Shown here: in pieces, positions 8,308-16,662 of the stretch
Numbering within the stretch: position 1 is the stretch's first letter
Layout of the letters: each line of letters begins with the position of its first letter
Source of the DNA: Tautonia sociabilis
GTDB lineage: Bacteria > Planctomycetota > Planctomycetia > Isosphaerales > Isosphaeraceae
NCBI RefSeq assembly: GCF_003977685.1
Contig: NZ_RYZH01000006.1
Location: forward strand, 1-64,000
Length of the DNA: 64,000 nt
Reading direction: 5' to 3'
Notes under the pieces: generated by a model
Database searches by the model: none
The model's input: the letters and a program-made list of their open reading frames with translations, nothing else
Told to the model about the DNA's origin: nothing
Position numbers and translations under genes: made by a program

Positions 8308-9246
8308 TCAGCCCTGGGAAACCCAGAGCACCAACGCCCCTCCGACCCAAAGGAACAGGGCGAGGCCGAAGCTGGCGAGGAGCCGGATCAGGCTTCGTCG
8401 GGCGAGGCGGGGCCTGGAGCGGGAGAGGATGGAGCGGGGTCGGGGATCGAGGACGCGATCGACGAGGAGGTAGGACGGGAGCAGGAGCATCAGGTACAGC
8501 AGGAAGAGACTGATCGGCGGGTCGATCGCGGAGATCCAGCGGATCGAGCCCAGGACGAGGGCGACGACGGAGACGGCGATCATCACCGAGGAGAGGTTGA
8601 GCTGGCGGTCGGCCGGGCGGAAGACCTCGGGGAGCTCCAGGGGGGTGTCGGGGAGTTCGGAGACGAGCCACCAGAGCAGGCCCTGAACGCAGAGCGCGTG
8701 GCTGATCCGGCCGTCCCGGAGGAGGCGGGGGACTTCCCGAGCGGGGACGAGCTCCAGACGCAGCTCCTCGCCCTCGTCGCACGTCGGCTCCGAGACGCGG
8801 CGGGCGTTGGTGATCAGGATGGTGCTGATCCGGGAGGTGAGCAGCGATGGGCAGGACCAGACCGTGTTGAGCAACACCGGCGGGTCGCCGGCGTATCCGG
8901 TTTCCTCCAGCAGCTCCCGGGCGCCGGCGGCCAGGGGATCTTCCCCCGGGTCGAGCAGCCCGCCAGGCGTCTCCAGGCTGTCTCGTCCGGAGCCGGCGCG
9001 AAACTGGTCGACCAGGAGGAGGCGGCGATCCGGTGTGAGGGCGATCACGTTGACCGCATCCGCCAGGTGGACCACGTAGAACTCATGCACCAGGCCCGAA
9101 CGCCGAGATCGATACCGCTCCCGACGGAGGCTGAACAGCCAGTTCTCCTCGATCGTGGCGTCCCCCTCCGGCTCTCGGGACCAGGACGCCGGCGGGGTGG
9201 AGCGGGAGGGAGTCTGGGAGTGGCTGGGCTCGGGGTCGGAACGCAT
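8308..9246 (-). CDS. NUDIX hydrolase fused to a C-terminal membrane domain
   Basis: The 312-residue protein has a NUDIX domain (about 35-205) of the ADP-ribose pyrophosphatase type. The Nudix box is intact at 95-117 (GGLLDPGEDPLAAGARELLEETG read in two parts: GGLLDPGE and RELLEETG). It is followed by three predicted membrane segments: about 219-238 (VMIAVSVVALVLGSI), 245-262 (ISLFLLYLMLLLPSYLL) and 286-309 (LIRLLASFGLALFLWVGGALVLWV). Known relatives are soluble and about 180-210 residues long, so the membrane tail is an unusual fusion that would tether nucleotide-diphosphate hydrolysis to the inner face of the membrane. The ATG at 9246 is preceded by GAGAG. The longer frame to 9498 is Arg/Pro-rich and not supported. 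Confidence 0.85.
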   Translation of the reverse strand: MRSDPEPSHSQTPSRSTPPASWSREPEGDATIEENWLFSLRRERYRSRRSGLVHEFYVVHLADAVNVIALTPDRRLLLVDQFRAGSGRDSLETPGGLLDPGEDPLAAGARELLEETGYAGDPPVLLNTVWSCPSLLTSRISTILITNARRVSEPTCDEGEELRLELVPAREVPRLLRDGRISHALCVQGLLWWLVSELPDTPLELPEVFRPADRQLNLSSVMIAVSVVALVLGSIRWISAIDPPISLFLLYLMLLLPSYLLVDRVLDPRPRSILSRSRPRLARRSLIRLLASFGLALFLWVGGALVLWVSQG

Positions 9247-9506
9247 GGCGGGCTCTCGTCGGTTTCGGCGACGGATCCTCCTCTCGGATCCGTCGGCGGG
9301 AGGGGAGGTCGAGTGGGGGAGGACGTTCACGAGCCGATGGTAGGTGATTGAGGCTCGCTGGGTGTCGTCACCGGGCGGCTGATGGCGGTCGCTTGTCCGA
9401 TGGAGGAGGAGGGACGGGGGTCGGACGCGATCCTCGGTGCCGGTCAATTGGCCTGATCCCCGGGCAGCATCTCGTGGAGATCGGGCATCGCTCGCCATCG
9501 CCCTCC

Positions 9507-10349
9507 TCAGGAGAGGAGCACCTCGTCGATGACGGCCGCCACCCCGTCGGCCTCGAACTCGGGGGCGACGAGGTCGGCGGCGAGGCGGACGACCTCAGGG
9601 GCCTGGCCCATGGCGACGCCGAGGCCGGCGCCCCGGATCATGGGGAGGTCGTTGACATCGTCGCCGACGGCGGCGATCGCCTCGGGGCCGATCCCCCAGC
9701 GCTCGGCCAGGTGGAGCACGGCCGACCACTTGCTGGCCTCGGGGTGGAGGATCTCGCACATCGTCCCGGGATAGGCGGAGGTGTGCAACACGAAGGTGCG
9801 AATCGACTCGGGCACGGCGTCGAGCAGCGCGGCCTCGACCTCGAGCATCGCCTCCCGTTCTCCGACGGCGAAGAGGTGGAAGTGGGAGTCGTCGCCGGGC
9901 CGGTTCATCCAGTCCGGGTCGACCAGGGCGTAGGGCCCGTTCCGCTCCACGAAGTCGTCGAACAGGAGGCGGCCGGTCGGCCGGGCGGGCACGAGGAAGT
10001 CGGGGGGGGATTCGGCGTGGTCGACGATCGAAACCGCCGGTTCACCCAGTCGTCTCAGCTCGGAGAGCACCGCCCCGGCCAGCTCCGGACCGAGTCCCGC
10101 CCGCCAGAGCGTGGCGTGGGTTCCGGTTTCCTTGACCAGAGCGCCGGAGTTGCACACGACCGGGGCGTCGAGGCCCAGTTGCCGGGCCACCGGCAAGGCC
10201 CTCCGGTAGCGTCTCCCGGTACAGAGGACCGGGCGAATCCCTGCGGCGGCGGCTCGGGAGACGGCGGCGGCGGTGCTCGGCCGGAGGACGCCGTCCTTGC
10301 CGATGAGGGTGCCGTCCACGTCGAGGGCGAGAAGCTTGAATTGGGGCAT
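9507..10349 (-). CDS. HAD-superfamily phosphatase, Cof type
   Basis: The 280-residue protein begins LLALDVDGTLIGKDG, which is HAD motif I (DxDGT). It carries LCTGRRYRRAL (motif II Thr), a C2-type cap and GDDVNDLPMIRGAGLGVAMG, the motif IV signature of Cof-like hydrolases. Such enzymes dephosphorylate sugar phosphates, FMN or pyridoxal phosphate, and specificity cannot be deduced. Length and all motifs are normal. It is divergent from the TIM-barrel gene at 10508. Confidence 0.9.
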   Translation of the reverse strand: MPQFKLLALDVDGTLIGKDGVLRPSTAAAVSRAAAAGIRPVLCTGRRYRRALPVARQLGLDAPVVCNSGALVKETGTHATLWRAGLGPELAGAVLSELRRLGEPAVSIVDHAESPPDFLVPARPTGRLLFDDFVERNGPYALVDPDWMNRPGDDSHFHLFAVGEREAMLEVEAALLDAVPESIRTFVLHTSAYPGTMCEILHPEASKWSAVLHLAERWGIGPEAIAAVGDDVNDLPMIRGAGLGVAMGQAPEVVRLAADLVAPEFEADGVAAVIDEVLLS

Positions 10350-10507
10350 CGGCTCGGCGAAGGTGGGGCGGTCCGGACTCCCGGGAGATGGTCATGGTAG
10401 GCCGCTCAGGGGCGTCCGGCAATCGATCCTTCCCGACCCCGCTCTCCCGACGGTCGCGATCTCCTCCGGAAGGTGAGAGCCTGGCTGTCCCTCGGAGCTT
10501 GACGACC

Positions 10508-11401
10508 ATGTTCACCGCGATCCTGGCCCCGATGCTGCTCTGGACGCCGCTCGCGTCTTCGACCGCGCCGGGGGCCGACGACCCGGACGGCCTGTTCGCC
10601 CGGGAGAATCTGGTCGCCTGGTGCATCGTGCCGTTCGACGCTTCGAAGCGGGGGCCGGAGGAGCGGGCCGCGATGCTCGACCGGCTCGGAATCCGTCGCC
10701 TCGCCTACGACTGGCGGGCGGAGCACCTGCCAACGTTCGACGAGGAGCTGGAGGCCCTCGACCGCCACAGCATCGAGCTGACCGCGCTCTGGTTCCCCGG
10801 GACGATGGACGCCGACGCGAGGTTCCTGCTCGATCGCATCGCCGCCCGGGGCCTGACCCCGCAGCTCTGGGTGACGGGAGGAGGAGAGCCGACCTCCTCG
10901 CCGGAGGAACAGGCCGCCCGAATCGCCGCCGAGGCCGACCGCATCCGGCCGATCGCCGAGGCCGCCGCCAAGGTCGGTTGCTCGGTCGCCCTCTACAACC
11001 ACGGCGGCTGGTTCGGCGAGCCGGAGAACCAGATTGCCGTCATCGAGGCCCTCAACCTGCCGAACGTCGGCCTCGTGTACAACCTGCATCACGGCCACCC
11101 GCACCTTGACCGATTCCCCGAGCTCCTGGAGGCGATGAGGCCGCACCTGCTCGCCCTGAACCTCAACGGCATGGACCGCGACGGCGAGGCGAAGGGCCGC
11201 AAGATCCTCGTGATCGGCCAGGGCGAGGAGGACCTCCTCCTGCTCCGCACGATCCGGGAGAGCGGCTGGACCGGCCCCGTCGGCATCCTCGACCACGTCC
11301 CCGAGGCGGACGCCGAGGCCCAGCTCCGGGCGAACCTGGAGGGCCTGGACCACCTCCTCGATCATCTTGATCGCGAGGTCGGAACGCCGGGCCCGCGTTA
11401 A
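10508..11401 (+). CDS. Exported sugar-phosphate isomerase/epimerase-like TIM-barrel protein
   Basis: The 297-residue protein starts MFTAILAPMLLWTPLASSTAPGA, a signal peptide, so the barrel should be exported. The body follows the xylose-isomerase-like pattern: repeated strand-helix units, ALYNHGGWFGEPENQ (metal-binding His/Glu region), NVGLVYNLHHGHPHLDRFPELL and LLALNLNGMDRDG. Exported members are common in planctomycetes and are often linked to carbohydrate use; the substrate is unknown. The ATG at 10508 has GGAG at 10494-10497. It converges with the TPR fragment 12 nt downstream. Confidence 0.75.
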   Translation: MFTAILAPMLLWTPLASSTAPGADDPDGLFARENLVAWCIVPFDASKRGPEERAAMLDRLGIRRLAYDWRAEHLPTFDEELEALDRHSIELTALWFPGTMDADARFLLDRIAARGLTPQLWVTGGGEPTSSPEEQAARIAAEADRIRPIAEAAAKVGCSVALYNHGGWFGEPENQIAVIEALNLPNVGLVYNLHHGHPHLDRFPELLEAMRPHLLALNLNGMDRDGEAKGRKILVIGQGEEDLLLLRTIRESGWTGPVGILDHVPEADAEAQLRANLEGLDHLLDHLDREVGTPGPR

Positions 11402-11413
11402 GGACGGCCGAGG

Positions 11414-11809
11414 TCACTCCGAGGGGTTCGTCTGGCCGGGCGATCCGTCCGAGTCGGGCACGAGCATCCGCCAGCCCTCCGCTTCCCGTTCCCAGCCGAG
11501 TTGCTCGCAGAGCAGGGCCAGGTGCTCGACGGCGATCCGAAACGCTCCTGGTTCGGCGTCGGGCTGCTTGACGACGTCGAGATAGGAGTCCAGGGCCTCC
11601 TTAAGCTCGGCACCGGCCTCCTTGAGTCTCCGGTGGATCGCGAGGTGCTCGGCGGCGCGGTCGGTCTGGCCGAATCGGTTGGCGATGATCGCCAGCCGGT
11701 AGTGGTATTCCGGCTCAAACGGCTCGAAGAGGATCGCCTCGGTGAAGGCGGCGGCGGCCCCGTCGAGGTCGTCCTCCTGCTCCCGGTCGAATCCGAACCG
11801 ATTCGGCAA
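11414..11809 (-). CDS. TPR-repeat protein, probably lacking its 5' part
   Basis: The 131 codons encode tetratricopeptide helices: DDLDGAAAAFTEAILFEPFEPEYHYRLA, then ANRFGQTDRAAEHLAIHRRLKEAG, then a C-terminal acidic tail. The coding starts mid-repeat. The only nearby start is a TTG at 11807-11809 with no ribosome binding site, and the opposite strand immediately upstream (from about 11811) carries a sigma-factor fragment. I infer that an original longer TPR gene was cut by a rearrangement near 11800. It may still be expressed, but as a shortened product. Confidence 0.6.
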   Translation of the reverse strand: MPNRFGFDREQEDDLDGAAAAFTEAILFEPFEPEYHYRLAIIANRFGQTDRAAEHLAIHRRLKEAGAELKEALDSYLDVVKQPDAEPGAFRIAVEHLALLCEQLGWEREAEGWRMLVPDSDGSPGQTNPSE

Positions 11810-11810
11810 A

Positions 11811-12011
11811 GACCCCTTCGCAGTCTTGGTCGAGCGGCACGAGCAGATGCTGCTTGGCGCCTACCGCTGGCGGTTCAGCGACCCGCGTGTGGGCGACGAC
11901 ACCCTCCAGGCCACCTTCCTCATGCTGGCAGGGCGGATCTCGAGCATCCCGGGCCGGAAAGGGGTCGAGAACCGGCGTTCGAGGTCGGTTTGCAAGCTCC
12001 TTGCAAGGTGA
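11811..12011 (+). pseudogene. Fragment of an ECF sigma factor
   Basis: The plus-strand frame reads DPFAVLVERHEQMLLGAYRW, then FSDPRVGDDTLQATFLMLAGRISSI, then SVCKLLAR and a stop. This matches region 2 of planctomycete ECF sigma factors (typical: FxxLVxRHGxMVLGVCRRVLxDxxDAEDAFQATFLVLARxAxSI). Only region 2.1-2.3 remains: there is no N-terminus, no start with an RBS and no region 4. The key GVCRRVLxD segment has drifted. It is therefore a decayed remnant abutting the 5' end of the TPR fragment on the other strand. Confidence 0.65.
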
Positions 12012-12118
12012 GAGTTCGCGAAGCCCGGTGGGGAGTCGGTCAGAGACGGCGTGGATTTCCGGAGCGTTCCCCTCGGGGGAGGTACTCCTCGAGCGAGCCG
12101 TCTCGGATCCTCTCGGAG

Positions 12119-12185
12119 ATTGAACTGTGACTTGGCATGATACAACGAGGACAATTGAACCGTAATTTGATGTGATATAACGACA
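12119..12185. repeat. Imperfect tandem direct repeat, two 32-nt copies with 35-nt period
   Basis: Copies at 12119-12150 and 12154-12185 both begin ATTGAAC and share GT, GATA and AACGA blocks; 23 of 32 positions agree by eye. The AT-rich copies could be remnants of element ends or a tandem protein-binding site. Confidence 0.5.
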
Positions 12186-12201
12186 CGCGGGCAGGGAACC
12201 G

Positions 12202-12244
12202 CCGTGACAGCCCCGATACCAGATACAATTCGGGGCCGTCACGG
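12202..12244 (-). terminator. Inverted repeat downstream of the secreted-protein pseudogene
   Basis: CCGTGACAGCCCCGA (12202-12216) and TCGGGGCCGTCACGG (12230-12244) pair over 15 bp with one mismatch around a 13-nt loop. It lies 72 nt past the minus-strand stop at 12316 and could terminate that transcript, although no T-tract follows. It could also be an element end. Confidence 0.4.
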
Positions 12245-12315
12245 GTTATCGGCAAGTCCTCACCACGGCCGATCAACTCGATAGGCCGTGACGACAGCTA
12301 TCCTCCGGAATTCAC

Positions 12316-12900
12316 TCAGAAAAGTGTTTGGATCCAATTGACCGCCCAATCCAAACCAGCTACTTTCTGCTTGAATACGTAGATCGTGTCGTAGCCCCCA
12401 ACGGAGACGTCGGACATCGCGGCGCAGGGGGGAGAGAATGCATAAGGTCCCCGTCAGGTTGTAGGTCTTCACTTTATTCGTGGTGGCGTTGATCCCGTGG
12501 CCACCGATGACGCTGCCTCCGGTGTCGATGTATGCGACGGCGATCGTCCCATTGGTCCGCCCCATCGCGACCCGAGCATTAGCCCCTGCGTCGACCAAAA
12601 TTGGTGCGGAGTCGTTGATCTTCAAGTAGACCGTTCTGGTGTTGGAATTATTCGGGTTGGGGGCGATCCATACAATCGCAGAGTTCCCGTTGTCGTCGAC
12701 GTCGTTGCATGGGAGACTGCCACTGGCAAACGGGACAGGGGAAGCCCCATTACGAGAAACTACATCAGCGAGCCAGTGCCGCTCTTGAAAACAATATCGA
12801 CGTATTGGCCGTTGCGGTCGACGGCGACCCTCGGATCAGTGCTTCCTGGGAACTGGGCGAGTGCTGTGATTCCGGTTAGTAGCGCAAATGTTGCAATCAT
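12316..12900 (-). pseudogene. Frameshifted gene for a small secreted protein
   Basis: The ATG at 12900 has a strong RBS (GGAGG, 7-8 nt spacing) and begins MIATFALLTGITALAQFPG, a signal peptide, followed by DPRVAVDRNGQYVDIVF. A TAG stops this frame near 12760. The -1 frame continues with SRNGASPVPFASGSLPCNDV, WIAPNPNNSNTRTVYLKIND and ARVAMGRTNGTIAVAYIDTG. Near 12430-12460 the coding returns to the first frame and ends SVGGYDTIYVFKQKVAGLDW to a TGA at 12316-12318. Start and stop are therefore in the same frame (195 codons), with two opposite frameshifts between. A run of six G at 12427-12432 is a likely slip site for the second. The translation is Asn/Gly/Thr-rich with beta-repeat character; the family is not recognised. 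Confidence 0.65.
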
Positions 12901-13901
12901 GTTGTTTCCTCCGTGGAATGCGCGGACGCTGAACCAGCCCTTCGATAATGAAGAACAGGTTCGTCGTCGGTGAGAACTCCGAATCGCTCCGCGAACGATC
13001 TCTAGCCGAGCCGCTTTCGGCCCGCGCATTTCGTCTGCAGCATAGCCTCCTCCGGTCTGTTCTCGTAGAACCGGCGGCTCGCTATGGCCGAGTCTTGCTT
13101 GTTCAAGCGATCGCGCATTGCATGCGCGGGATAGAATAAAGTCAAGAAAAAAGTAGGCGAGTTCGCGAAAATCGATGGTCGGTTGAGAGCAGCACTGTTG
13201 TATGTGCAGTCGATCGTTGTCCACTCGGCTGTGGGTAAGGAAAACCCTGACGGCGTCAGAATCGTCGGTGATCGCTCCCGGGAGGCCTCGCTCCGGCCCG
13301 GATCTGGACTCATCCCGCATCTCGTGACCTGGCATATGAGGAGGTCGGAAGAGATCGGTGTTGTTCGTTTTGAGTCGAACTCGCGTGGCCTGGAGCTGGA
13401 TACGGTCGCCGTCGCCAGCTGCGGGGGCGCGGGGCGCTCGAGCGGCCCAACCGCCGCATCGGAGAGACGAACATCGACCGGAGGAGAGGCCGATCGGGAA
13501 GGGACTCGCACGGAGCCGAGCCACCGATTCTGGCAGAACAGCTCCCATTTTGTTATGAGCGAGGTGTTTCGGGCACAGCTCGGCCGGTCGAGCCTGTCGG
13601 GGTGGAGTCGCGACGCTCGATTACTACCTCGACCGCGGCAGTGATGGCGACATTGAACCGTTCTTCGCCTAGGGCGATCCCTTGCCGGTCGGTTCGCCAG
13701 GGACACTACCCGGCCGACGTGGCGCTGGAGATCCTCGGGTCGGCTGGTTCGAGGGGGGGGGGAGGATGCTCCGGAACCGGGCTGACGAGTCCCGAGGGGC
13801 GGCCCGGGCCCCGCTCGGGGAGCCCCGGCATCATGGCCTCGAGTGTCGGATCGAACCGGATTGATCCTCAATGACCTCCAGTAGCAATTCGAGGTGATCG
13901 C
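12901..13901. other. Gene-poor 1-kb region, probably degraded sequence
   Basis: Several short frames exist on both strands, but none has an RBS, a domain or consistent composition. Fragments such as SAIASRRFYENRPEEAM (minus, about 13060) and GHYPADVALEILG (plus, about 13710) look like pieces of old coding sequence but cannot be assigned. Base composition rises back to the local norm at about 13700. Confidence 0.45.
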
Positions 13902-14201
13902 ATGCGGAATCGCATCTGGGCGTCGATGGCCCTCTCCATCCTGATCGGCTGCGGAGGGGGGGATGAAGGACCCGAAGCCGGGGCTCCCGATCCCGGCGTC
14001 CCCTCGGGGCCGGTGTCGGGCCCGGGAGAGGGGGCCGATCCCGAAGTCCAGGGGGGTGGGGGCGGTGCTCCGAAGGGAATGACCGGCCCCTCGGAGCGGC
14101 CTCCGGGGTATCCTGCCCCCGTTTCCCCGAAGGCGGAGGAACCGGCCGAGGAACCGGCCGACGAGGTCACGGCCGATCCTGCCGGGGACCCGAACGGCTG
14201 A
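13902..14201 (+). CDS. Small Pro/Glu/Gly-rich lipoprotein
   Basis: The 99-residue protein begins with a lipoprotein signal (MRNRIWASMALSILIGC, lipobox LIGC with Cys17) followed by a disordered tail rich in Gly, Pro, Glu and Ala (EEPAEEPADE). A GAGGTGA box precedes the ATG. After lipidation it would be a short flexible envelope peptide. Two similar small lipoproteins occur at 58350 and 60111. Function is unknown. It lies upstream of rimO on the same strand with a 159-nt gap, so an operon link is uncertain. Confidence 0.65.
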   Translation: MRNRIWASMALSILIGCGGGDEGPEAGAPDPGVPSGPVSGPGEGADPEVQGGGGGAPKGMTGPSERPPGYPAPVSPKAEEPAEEPADEVTADPAGDPNG

Positions 14202-14360
14202 GCACTCCCGGCCTTCCCGAGTCGCGCCGACCGATTCCAACGGTGGTCGGCGATTCCTCCATCGATTCCTCGGACCTCGGGCTCCTGGAATCGGGCGGCC
14301 TTGGCGGTAGCGGTGGCCCTCGCCTATGATGGGGGGTCACCAACCAGGAGCCGAGCCGGG

Positions 14361-15809
14361 ATGAGATCAGACCAAGACGCGCCCCCGAAGACGTTCGCCT
14401 TCGTCAGCCTGGGCTGTCCGAAGAACACGGTCGACTCCGAGCGGATGCTCGGCCTGCTGGCGCAGGACGGCTATGTGCCGGTTCGGGAGCCGGACGGCGC
14501 GGACCTCGTGATCGTCAACACGTGCGGGTTCATCGACGCCGCCCGGGCCGAGAGCCTGGCGGTGATCCGGGAGATGATCGACCGCAAGCAGGCCGGGCAG
14601 ATCAAGGGGGTGGTCGTTGCCGGCTGCCTGGCCGAGCGGCAGAAGGAGCTGCTGCTGGAGGAGGTGCCCGAGGTCGACCAGATCATCGGCGTCTTCGGCC
14701 GGGAGGAGATCGTCAAGGCCGCCGATCGCATCCTCGGCGGCCTGGACGAGCAGCGGACCATCTTCAATCCCGCCCCCATCCGGGCGCTCGACGATACGGC
14801 CCGGCTCCGCATCACGCCTCGCCACCTGGCGTACCTCAAGGTCTCCGAGGGTTGCAGCCGCTTCTGCACCTTCTGCGCGATCCCTTACATGCGGGGCAAG
14901 CACGTCACCAAGCCGATCGAGGCGGTCGTCGCTGAGGCGAGGGAGCTGGCTGCCGATGGCGTGGTCGAGCTGAACCTCGTGGCGCAGGACATGACGTATT
15001 ACGGTGTCGACCTCTACGGCCGTCCCCGGCTGGCCGAGCTGCTCCGGGAGCTGGACGAGGTCGACGGCATCCGCTGGATCCGCATCCTCTACAACTATCC
15101 GAATTACTTCTCGGACGAGTTGTACGAGGCGCTGTCGGGATGCAAGAAGGTCATCCCGTACCTGGACATGCCGCTCCAGCACGTCAACGACCGCATGCTC
15201 AAGCTGATGAACCGCCGGCACACCCGGGCCGAGACGGAGGAAATCATCCGTCGGCTCCGAGAGGCGATGCCCGGTCTGGTGCTGCGGACGACCTTCATCG
15301 TCGGGTTCCCGGGGGAAACCGACGAGGAGTTCGAGGAGCTGCTGGCGTTCGTCGAGCAGACGAAGTTCGAGCGGCTGGGAGCCTTCCCCTACTCCCTGGA
15401 ACCCGACACCCCAGCCGCCAAGCTGCCCGACCACCTGCCCGAGGAGGTTCGGCGGGAACGCCGGGATCGCCTGATGGCCGCCCAGCAGCCGATCGCCTTC
15501 GGGTTCAATGCCTCGCTGGTGGGGAGGACGCTCGACATCCTGATCGACGCGCCGGCGCCGGCGGAGCTGGGCCCCGGGGTCTGGTCGGGACGGTCGTATG
15601 CCGACGCCCCGGACGTGGACGGCCTGGTGTTCGTCCGAGATCGGGACCTCCGGCCGGGGGACCTCGTCTCCTGCGAGATCCTCTCGAGCGAGGGGTATGA
15701 TCTCGTCGCCCGGCCGATCGAGGGGGCTTCCCCAAGGCGGAAGGGACGGAGCCGCCCGAGGCCGAGGAAAGCGCCGCCGGCCTCCCCGTTCACGATCCTG
15801 CCGGGCTAA
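14361..15809 (+). CDS. rimO: Ribosomal protein uS12 methylthiotransferase RimO
   Basis: The 482-residue radical-SAM enzyme methylthiolates an Asp of ribosomal protein S12. The N-terminal UPF0004 cluster has the three Cys (SLGCPKN, VNTCGFID, VAGCLAER), and the radical-SAM cluster is CSRFCTFC (CxxxCxxC). MPLQHVNDRMLKLMNRRHT and TTFIVGFPGETDEEFEELL are characteristic. A TRAM domain occupies about 385-450, followed by a basic Arg/Pro tail. SLGCPKNTVDSE distinguishes RimO from MiaB. The ATG at 14361 (MRSDQDAPPKTF) is preferred over the frame extension to 14301, which lacks homologous character. pgsA follows 78 nt later on the same strand. Confidence 0.95.
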   Translation: MRSDQDAPPKTFAFVSLGCPKNTVDSERMLGLLAQDGYVPVREPDGADLVIVNTCGFIDAARAESLAVIREMIDRKQAGQIKGVVVAGCLAERQKELLLEEVPEVDQIIGVFGREEIVKAADRILGGLDEQRTIFNPAPIRALDDTARLRITPRHLAYLKVSEGCSRFCTFCAIPYMRGKHVTKPIEAVVAEARELAADGVVELNLVAQDMTYYGVDLYGRPRLAELLRELDEVDGIRWIRILYNYPNYFSDELYEALSGCKKVIPYLDMPLQHVNDRMLKLMNRRHTRAETEEIIRRLREAMPGLVLRTTFIVGFPGETDEEFEELLAFVEQTKFERLGAFPYSLEPDTPAAKLPDHLPEEVRRERRDRLMAAQQPIAFGFNASLVGRTLDILIDAPAPAELGPGVWSGRSYADAPDVDGLVFVRDRDLRPGDLVSCEILSSEGYDLVARPIEGASPRRKGRSRPRPRKAPPASPFTILPG

Positions 15810-15887
15810 TCGACCGGGGGGAGGGGCTCGGGCCGTGCGTGGCCGGGTGGCAGGGGATCGAAGACCAAGAGCCGAGGGGGGCGGGCC

Positions 15888-16496
15888 ATGAGCGTCGAGG
15901 CGGGGCCGGGGCCGAAGACGAGAACGTCGATGGGGATTGTCAACGTCCCGAACGGGCTGAGCGTCTCTCGATTGTTCCTGGGCGCCTCGGCACTCGGGTT
16001 GATCCATGCCGGAATGTTCGGCTGGGCGCTGGTTCTCTTCCTGCTGGCGGCGATCACCGATACGCTCGACGGTTACGTCGCCCGGCTGCTCCACCAGGAG
16101 ACCGCGTTCGGCCGCCAGCTCGACCCGATGATCGACAAGCTGCTGATCGCCGCGGTGCTGATCTTCCTTGTCGCCGTGCCCGGCGGCGGGGTGCCGGCCT
16201 GGATGGTGGCGGTGATCGTGAGCCGGGAGCTGATCATCCAGTGGCTCCGGAGCATGATGGAGGGCAAGGGAGTGGCCTTTGGGGCGAAGTCGGCCGGCAA
16301 GTTGAAGACGGTGCTCCAGTGCGCCGCGATCGTGGCCGCGCTGCTCGCCCTGGCGATGGCCCCGGACGCACCGTCCTGGGTGGTGAGTGCCCGGGACGTG
16401 TTGCTCTGGGCGGCGGTCCTGCTGACGATTTATAGTGGAGTGGAGTACTTCGCAGCCGCCGCCCCCCTCCTCCGAGAGGATCGGGCCGGGGGCTGA
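15888..16496 (+). CDS. pgsA: CDP-alcohol phosphatidyltransferase (PgsA-like)
   Basis: This 202-residue integral membrane enzyme has the complete CDP-alcohol phosphotransferase motif: D58-T-L-D61-G-x2-A-R66, then G75, D79 and D83 (DTLDGYVAR, GRQLDPMID). It transfers a phosphatidyl group from CDP-diacylglycerol, most likely to glycerol-3-phosphate, making phosphatidylglycerol phosphate. Four to five hydrophobic segments match the family. The other candidate substrate is inositol phosphate. It sits between rimO and uppP on the same strand; the coupling with uppP suggests a lipid/envelope gene group. Confidence 0.85.
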   Translation: MSVEAGPGPKTRTSMGIVNVPNGLSVSRLFLGASALGLIHAGMFGWALVLFLLAAITDTLDGYVARLLHQETAFGRQLDPMIDKLLIAAVLIFLVAVPGGGVPAWMVAVIVSRELIIQWLRSMMEGKGVAFGAKSAGKLKTVLQCAAIVAALLALAMAPDAPSWVVSARDVLLWAAVLLTIYSGVEYFAAAAPLLREDRAGG

Positions 16497-16662
16497 CCCG
16501 AGGAGCGGCGAGCCGGCGTCCTCCGATCGGGGGCTCCGCCGGGAGGGAACGCCCGCCGAGGGAGGCGGGCCCGAAGTCTTGTTGTCGATCGAAGGCATTC
16601 CGCCCCTTCCGGTTCGGGCGAGGCCGAGTCGACCGGCCGGCTCCAGTGAGGTCCCCGCCTTC

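Larger units (their letters stand above)
12012..12315. other. AT-richer intergenic stretch with repeats
   Basis: About 300 nt without a gene lie between the sigma-factor remnant and the secreted-protein pseudogene. It holds an imperfect 35-bp-period direct repeat (12119-12185) and an inverted repeat (12202-12244), both listed separately. Base composition is visibly lower in GC than the flanks. Confidence 0.5.

Noticed and set aside
13002-14240. 412-codon minus-strand ORF
   Set aside because: No RBS, no domain, overlaps the small lipoprotein gene; looks like a chance frame over degraded DNA.
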